This document shows, in pieces, positions 5,069 to 8,613 of a stretch of 8,613 nt of DNA. The notes beneath the pieces are model-generated. The model was not told where the DNA came from. It ran no database searches and saw nothing but the letters and a program-made list of their open reading frames with translations. Both the position numbers and the translations under genes were made by a program. The first letter of the stretch is position 1; each line of letters begins with the position of its first letter. The DNA is taken from assembly GCA_031292735.1 (NCBI GenBank), contig JARLGP010000236.1, forward strand, positions 1 through 8,613, written 5' to 3'. This stretch comes from Holophaga sp. Lineage in GTDB: Bacteria; Acidobacteriota; Holophagae; Holophagales; Holophagaceae.

Positions 5069-6590
5069 CGCCGACCCCCGCCATGAGCAGACCCAGCCGC
5101 TCCCGGGTGGCTTCCAGGGAAGGCAGGATCTTGAGGATCCGTCCCTTGTAGATCACCGCGATGCGGTCGGAGAGGTTCATGATTTCCTCGAGCTCTTCGG
5201 ATATGAGCAGGATGCCGCCGCCCGCGCGCCGCCGGGCCAGCAGCTGGGAATGGATGAATTCCTGGGCGCCCATGTCCACCCCCCGGGTGGGGTAGACCGC
5301 CACCAGGGCCTTGGGTTCCCGGGCCAGCTCCCGGGCCAGGATGACCTTCTGGATGTTGCCGCCGGATAGCGAACCGCCGGCCGCCGAGGTGGAGGCGCAG
5401 CGGATGTCGTAGCGTTCCTTGAGGAAGTCGGCGTTGCGGGCGATCTCCTTGAGCTTGAGCACGCACCAGGTGCTGAACCGCTTGGTGCTGAAATCCTTGA
5501 GCACCAGGTTCTCCTTCACGCTGAAGGAAGGCACGATGCCCTCGTGGTGCCGGTCTTCGGGGATGTAGCCGAGGCCCGCGGCGATCATGGTGGCCGGGCT
5601 GCGGTTGGTCATGTCCTTGCCAAGGAAGCCCACCGTGCCGGACTCCACCGGACGCAGGCCGGTGAGCGCCTCCGCCAGCTCCCGCTGGCCGTTGCCGGAA
5701 ACCCCGGCCAGGCCAAGGATCTCGCCGGCGTGCAGTTCCAGCTCCAGCCCGTCCAGGGCCAGGTGGCCGCGGTCGCCGCGCACCCGCAGGTTCTGGGCCG
5801 ACAGGATGGCTTCCCCGCCGCCGCCCATGCCTTCGTTGTGCGGCAGCACCACCTCGCGCCCGGTCATGAGCGCGGCCAGTTCGCCGGTGGTGTGGTTCAC
5901 GGTGAGCCCGTTGAACACCACCGCGCCGCGCCGGAGGATCGCCACCCGGTTGGACAGCGCCTTCACTTCGTTCAGCTTGTGGCTGATGAAGATGATCGCC
6001 AGCTCCGCCGACATGCGCTTGAGCCGGTCGATGAGATCGTCGGTCTCCTGGGGGGTGAGGGCCGAGGTGGGCTCGTCCAGGATGAGCAGCTTGGCGCCGA
6101 AGCACAGGGTCTTGATCAGTTCCACCCGCTGCTGCTCGCCCACGGAAAGCTGCCAGATGAAGGCGTCCGGGTTCACCGGCAGCTCGTGCCGGGTGGACAC
6201 CTCGAGGATCATGCGGCGGACCTCCTTGAGGTCCAGCCGCATGAAGCGGTGCAGGCGCTTGAGGCCCAGCGCCACGTTCTCCACCACGGTCATGTTGGGC
6301 ACCAGCATGAAGTTCTGGTGCACCATGCCGATGCCGCGGGCGTAGGCGTCGTTGGGATCCCGGAAATGCACCGGCTGGCCGTTCACGGTGATGGTTCCCG
6401 CGTCGGGCTGGTAGAGGCCCGCCAGGATGTTCATGAGGGTCGACTTGCCGGCCCCGTTCTCGCCGACCAGGGCCAGCACCTCGCCCCGCCGCACCTCCAT
6501 GGCCACGTTGTCGCAGGCCAGGATGCCGGGGAAACGCTTGGTGATGCCCTCGAGCTTGAGTTCAGTGATGGGCTCGACGGTGTCTTTCAT
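5061..6590 (-). CDS. ABC transporter ATPase with two nucleotide-binding domains, NupO-like
   Basis: This is the cytoplasmic motor of the importer, 509 aa, a fusion of two ATPase domains as in the sugar/nucleoside (RbsA, NupO) group. Domain 1: Walker A GENGAGKST (43-51), Q-loop Q92, signature LSVGE (148-152), Walker B LLILDE (168-173) and H204. Domain 2 begins at about 262. Its Walker A is degenerate (GVSGNGQRE at about 296-304, without the Lys-Ser/Thr), the signature LSGGN (408-412) is intact, and the PTRGVD block (434-439) replaces a normal Walker B end. Only one of the two composite sites should therefore hydrolyse ATP well, which is normal for this group. The ATG at 6588-6590 has AGGAG five bases upstream. 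A 93-base gap with a strong hairpin separates it from the binding-protein gene. Confidence 0.95.
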   Translation of the reverse strand: MKDTVEPITELKLEGITKRFPGILACDNVAMEVRRGEVLALVGENGAGKSTLMNILAGLYQPDAGTITVNGQPVHFRDPNDAYARGIGMVHQNFMLVPNMTVVENVALGLKRLHRFMRLDLKEVRRMILEVSTRHELPVNPDAFIWQLSVGEQQRVELIKTLCFGAKLLILDEPTSALTPQETDDLIDRLKRMSAELAIIFISHKLNEVKALSNRVAILRRGAVVFNGLTVNHTTGELAALMTGREVVLPHNEGMGGGGEAILSAQNLRVRGDRGHLALDGLELELHAGEILGLAGVSGNGQRELAEALTGLRPVESGTVGFLGKDMTNRSPATMIAAGLGYIPEDRHHEGIVPSFSVKENLVLKDFSTKRFSTWCVLKLKEIARNADFLKERYDIRCASTSAAGGSLSGGNIQKVILARELAREPKALVAVYPTRGVDMGAQEFIHSQLLARRRAGGGILLISEELEEIMNLSDRIAVIYKGRILKILPSLEATRERLGLLMAGVGDE

Positions 6591-6683
6591 GGGGACTCCT
6601 GGAGGACCGGAGAAACACTGGGGCAGGCAGAACCATGGCCCCAGCCTGCCTAGGCGGGCCGGGGCCGAAGATCCTGGGAAGGC
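6591..6683 (-). promoter_or_regulatory. Intra-operon gap with competing stem-loops after the binding-protein gene
   Basis: Between the binding-protein stop and the ATPase ribosome binding site lies a hairpin at 6637-6666: GGCCCC pairs with GGGGCC around an inner GCC-rich stem, and the A/C mismatch becomes a U-G pair in the minus-strand RNA. Two other stems use the same bases: GGCAGGC 6622-6628 with GCCTGCC 6644-6650, and CTGGGGC 6618-6624 with GCCCCAG 6638-6644. In binding-protein operons such hairpins often stabilise the upstream message and limit readthrough, giving excess binding protein. I infer that role here. Confidence 0.55.
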
Positions 6684-7679
6684 CTAGAACTTGACGTCTT
6701 TCCAGGCCAGCACGAGCTTGCCGGAAGTGAGGTCGGCCTTGGACTTTTCAACCGCCTTGCGGATGGCGGGGGTCAGCACCGCGCCCACCTTGTCGTTGAA
6801 CTTGTAGGTGAAGCCCTTGTTGCCGAAGGTCATGGGAATGCACTGGCCGCCCTTCACGCCGGATTCGCGCTTGGCGATGAGCTGTTCAACCACCGGCACG
6901 TAGTCGTAGCTGGCGGCGGCGATCACCTTGAAGGAGTTGGGAATGGAAAGCTGGGCGGTGTCCTGCCCGGCCCACCAGATCGGCTTGTCCTTGTACTCGG
7001 CCACGGCGCGCAGGGCGCCCAGGGCCTGCTGGGAGGAACCGGTGAGGAAGTCGGCGCCGGCCTTGATCTGGGTCTGGGCCAGTTCCCCGGCCTTGACGAA
7101 GTCGCTGAAGCTGCCGGTGTGGGCCACCTTCACGTCGATCTTGGGATTCACCGACTTGGCGCCCAGGTAGAAGCCGCGGTCATAGCGGGCGGAGTCGCCG
7201 CCGTCCACCGGGCCCACCAGGCCGATCACCTTGCTCTTGGTGACCATGCCGGCGATGATCCCGTTCAGGTATCCGGTCTGCTCGCTCTCGGGCATGTAGG
7301 TGAACACGTTCTTGGGGCCGATCTCGCCGCTGGTGCCGAACACGAAGGAGGTGTTGGGATACTCGTTGGCCATCTCCAGCACCAGGTTCTTGTACTGGGC
7401 ACCGTGACAGATGATGATGTCGAAGTGCTTGGAGGCGTACTGCCGGGCCGCGGAACCGGCATCCACCGGCTTCATCTTCTCGCTGTAGCTGAAGTCCACC
7501 AGGGCGGGGCCGTAGATCTTCTGCACCGACTTGATGGCATCATACATGGACTGGCACCAGCCCTTGTCGTCCACCGTGGATTCCACGATGAGGGCGATGT
7601 GCACTTTGTTTTTGGGTGGCGCGGCGGATAACCCGCATGCGTATGTGAACAAGGCTGAAAGCACGAGTAATTTCTTCAT
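6684..7679 (-). CDS. BMP-family substrate-binding protein (nucleoside-type) of the ABC importer
   Basis: This protein would capture the substrate outside the inner membrane and deliver it to the permeases. The 331-aa sequence has a signal peptide (MKKLLVLSALFTYACGLSAA, 1-20). Cys15 sits in TYAC, a poor lipobox, so cleavage at about Ala19 by signal peptidase I is at least as likely as a lipoprotein. The mature part fits the Bmp/PnrA family (COG1744). It has strand VHIALIVE and then 'STVDDKGWCQS' (34-44), equivalent to the ligand-contacting 'DxSFNQ' region of purine-binding members. Further on are IIICHGAQY, 'LVGPVDGGD', and 'WWAGQDTAQ', where the Asp matches the ribose-contact position of the family. 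The ATG at 7677-7679 has AGGAGG six bases upstream. It is the first gene of the operon, divergent from the deaminase. Its WC residues, replacing the common FN, suggest a ligand other than a plain purine nucleoside. Confidence 0.93.
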   Translation of the reverse strand: MKKLLVLSALFTYACGLSAAPPKNKVHIALIVESTVDDKGWCQSMYDAIKSVQKIYGPALVDFSYSEKMKPVDAGSAARQYASKHFDIIICHGAQYKNLVLEMANEYPNTSFVFGTSGEIGPKNVFTYMPESEQTGYLNGIIAGMVTKSKVIGLVGPVDGGDSARYDRGFYLGAKSVNPKIDVKVAHTGSFSDFVKAGELAQTQIKAGADFLTGSSQQALGALRAVAEYKDKPIWWAGQDTAQLSIPNSFKVIAAASYDYVPVVEQLIAKRESGVKGGQCIPMTFGNKGFTYKFNDKVGAVLTPAIRKAVEKSKADLTSGKLVLAWKDVKF

Positions 7680-7736
7680 AGCCTGCCTCCTGGGTGGGGT
7701 CGTAGGGTTAAGCTTACCAATGTTTTTTTGAAAGAA

Positions 7737-7761
7737 AATTTATTTACTGTGGAAATAAATT
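7737..7761. promoter_or_regulatory. Operator-like inverted repeat AATTTATTT-7-AAATAAATT
   Basis: Two perfect 9-base arms are separated by ACTGTGG. The 16-base centre-to-centre spacing is close to one and a half helical turns, which suits a dimeric repressor or activator. It lies between the divergent importer operon and the deaminase gene, so one bound protein could control both. No regulator gene lies in the window, so the binding protein is unknown. Confidence 0.55.
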
Positions 7762-7782
7762 ATCGCTTATCTTTTCCTCCCC

Positions 7783-7786
7783 GAGG
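7783..7786 (+). promoter_or_regulatory. Ribosome binding site that sets the deaminase start
   Basis: GAGG lies seven bases before the ATG at 7794. The alternative TTG at 7728 lies in the promoter region, with no site before it. Confidence 0.55.
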
Positions 7787-7793
7787 TCCCGTC

Positions 7794-8300
7794 ATGATTG
7801 CTCCCTTGCCAACCGCCACCGCCCCGAGCGTTCCGCAGATCCTTCGCCACCTCCGGCGCGCCAACGCCATCGCCGTCCGGGCGGTGGCCATGGGGCACCA
7901 TCCGTTCGGCGCCCTCCTGGTGGGCCCCGACCACGAGACCGTGCTCCTGGAGCAGGGCAACGTGAGCACGGTCAACCACGCCGAAGCCGTGCTGGCGCGC
8001 ACCGCGGACATGAACTTCACCCCGGACTACCTCTGGACCTGCACCCTCTACACCACGGTGGAGCCCTGCGCCATGTGCGCCGCCACGCAGTACTGGGCCA
8101 ACATCGGCCGGCTGGTCTACGGGCTGGACGAGCGGCGCCTGCTGGCGCTCACCGGAGCCAGCACGGAGAATCCGACCCTGGACGTGCCGGCCCGGTACAT
8201 CTACGCGCACAGCCAGAAGGCCATCCAGGTGATCGGCCCGGTGCCGGAGGTGGAGGAGGAGATCGCCGAACTGCATCGGACGTTCTGGAAGCGCACCTGA
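7794..8300 (+). CDS. Zinc-dependent nucleoside/guanine deaminase family protein
   Basis: This is a cytoplasmic deaminase of the CMP/dCMP-tRNA adenosine-guanine deaminase fold, 168 aa. The zinc site is complete: H62-A-E64 (NHAEAV) with catalytic Glu64, and P91-C92-A-M-C95 (EPCAMC). Upstream is the substrate-loop motif HHPFGALLVG (35-44), and downstream 'YWANIGRLVYGLDERRL'. The helical C-terminus (EVEEEIAELHRTFWKR) and overall size resemble guanine deaminase (GuaD-type) more than TadA, which is shorter and differs around the tRNA-binding surface. It would hydrolyse an amino group from a purine base (guanine to xanthine is typical) or a related ring. It is divergent from a BMP importer, so it probably acts on the imported compound; that is inference. 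The start is the ATG at 7794, because the longer TTG-started frame lies in the promoter region. Confidence 0.9.
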   Translation: MIAPLPTATAPSVPQILRHLRRANAIAVRAVAMGHHPFGALLVGPDHETVLLEQGNVSTVNHAEAVLARTADMNFTPDYLWTCTLYTTVEPCAMCAATQYWANIGRLVYGLDERRLLALTGASTENPTLDVPARYIYAHSQKAIQVIGPVPEVEEEIAELHRTFWKRT

Positions 8301-8400
8301 AGCCGGGAAGAACCGACCGGCCCGGTCAAACTTGTAGGCCGCCAGAAATACATGTGACATTCCGGCGTACGGATTCGAGCCTTGATCCAGTCTATGTTGG
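8301..8400. other. Short non-coding gap between the deaminase and the GxxExxY remnant
   Basis: These 100 bases hold no gene. A small palindrome GACCGGCCCGGTC (8315-8327) lies 15 bases after the deaminase stop. It has no T-tract and is at best a weak terminator. Confidence 0.5.
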
Positions 8401-8613
8401 TCAGGGTTTGGTATTGACGAGCCGCTTGAATCCACCCTTCATGAGCGGCCAGTTGTGGAAATTGAAAAGCAGGCCGACTTCAAAACTTGAGAAGTGAAGG
8501 TAGCTGTTCAGTTGGGCAAAGTTGGCATCAGAGAAGTCCTCGATCGCCTTGACTTCAACCACCACCTTGTCGTCCTACGGGAGACGCGGTGCGTTCCCCG
8601 TAGTCTTTAGGAC
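8401..8613 (-). pseudogene. 3' remnant of a GxxExxY-family protein gene, interrupted
   Basis: Reading leftward from 8574, 57 codons encode DDKVVVEVKAIEDF, then a Leu/Asn/Tyr helix (AQLNSYLHF), then FEVGLLFNFHNWPL, and end at a TGA (8401-8403). This is the C-terminal half of the GxxExxY family, small PD-(D/E)XK-like proteins of unknown role; VEVKA is the core strand with the E-x-K pair. Immediately before it, in frame, is a TAG (8575-8577), and none of the three frames through 8578-8613 gives the expected upstream 'DxLV' strand or the GxxExxY region. A 42-base palindrome occupies exactly that place. Base composition is lower in GC than the rest of the window, suggesting foreign origin. The 5' part could continue beyond the window if the palindrome is an insertion. 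Confidence 0.75.
8572..8613. repeat. 42-base REP-like palindrome at the window edge, inside the GxxExxY gene
   Basis: The element begins GTCCTA and ends TAGGAC, a perfect 6-base terminal inverted repeat that closes on the last base. Inside, CTACGGG (8576-8582) pairs with CCCGTAG (8597-8603), followed by an inner ACGC/GCGT stem around GGT, with one A/C mismatch and one G/T wobble between them. The terminal and internal stems share bases and are alternatives. The GTAG tetranucleotide beside the palindrome recalls REP elements mobilised by RAYT (Y1-type) transposases. No transposase gene is visible here. Confidence 0.6.

Larger units (their letters stand above)
7680..7793. promoter_or_regulatory. 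AT-rich divergent control region for the importer and the deaminase
   Basis: This 114-base gap is much richer in A/T (about 7710-7775) than the flanking genes and must contain the promoters of both divergent units. On the plus strand TTGAAA (7728-7733) is a good -35 match, but no convincing -10 follows at 16-18 bases. I cannot place a minus-strand promoter. It holds the inverted repeat described at 7737-7761. I looked for a purine riboswitch and saw no matching core. Confidence 0.65.

Noticed and set aside
4196..5086. Plus-strand open frame (296 codons) opposite the first permease gene
   Set aside because: Low-complexity antisense translation with no ribosome binding site; the permease on the other strand is unambiguous.
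5061..6590. Degenerate second Walker A in the ATPase as a sign of a damaged gene
   Set aside because: A C-terminal domain without the Lys-Ser/Thr is normal for the RbsA/NupO group, and the remaining motifs are intact.
5544..6653. Plus-strand open frame (369 codons) opposite the ATPase gene
   Set aside because: It covers the Walker motifs of the true gene in antisense; its own product is a His/Gln/Val-rich shadow.
7728..7793. Twenty-two-codon N-terminal extension of the deaminase from a TTG
   Set aside because: It would place coding sequence over the AT-rich promoter region and inverted repeat, without a ribosome binding site.
7680..7793. Possible purine riboswitch ahead of the importer
   Set aside because: No conserved three-way-junction core or kissing-loop sequences could be found by eye on the minus strand; the region is better read as promoter DNA.

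Overview
The window is a GC-rich chromosomal stretch from a bacterium. Its genes are closely packed, with clear AGGAGG-type ribosome binding sites. The encoded proteins (MnmG, a class II phosphatidylserine synthase, a BMP-family ABC transporter) and the base composition would suit a Gram-negative lineage such as Holophagae-type Acidobacteriota. That placement is a guess from protein style, not a measured result.

Layout. 1-208 (minus): the N-terminal end of mnmG, cut by the window edge. 209-382: non-coding, with palindromes. 383-992 (minus): a two-gene membrane operon, a DUF948-like protein followed with an 8-nt overlap by a YtxH-like protein that carries a C-terminal CPxCG zinc knuckle. 1098-1946 (plus): pssA, with an odd substitution in its catalytic motif. 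1951-2442 (minus, convergent with pssA): a secreted DUF192 protein. 2443-2599: non-coding, with several inverted repeats, including the hairpin that probably ends the next operon. 2600-7679 (minus): a five-gene transporter operon in the transcription order substrate-binding protein, double-domain ATPase, permease, permease, unknown 125-aa protein. 7680-7793: an AT-rich divergent control region with a 9-9 inverted repeat. 7794-8300 (plus): a zinc nucleoside/guanine deaminase. 8401-8613: the lower-GC 3' remnant of a GxxExxY-family gene, broken by a 42-nt palindrome that reaches the last base.

How they work together. The BMP binding protein and its ATPase and permeases resemble the nucleoside importers NupNOPQ and BmpA-NupABC. 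The divergent deaminase would act on an imported purine or its base. The plainest reading is a purine (or other nucleobase) uptake and salvage locus controlled from the shared AT-rich promoter region. The 125-aa protein at the end of the operon is the least explained gene and the best candidate here for something new. I found no tRNA, rRNA, CRISPR array, insertion sequence or complete new defence system.
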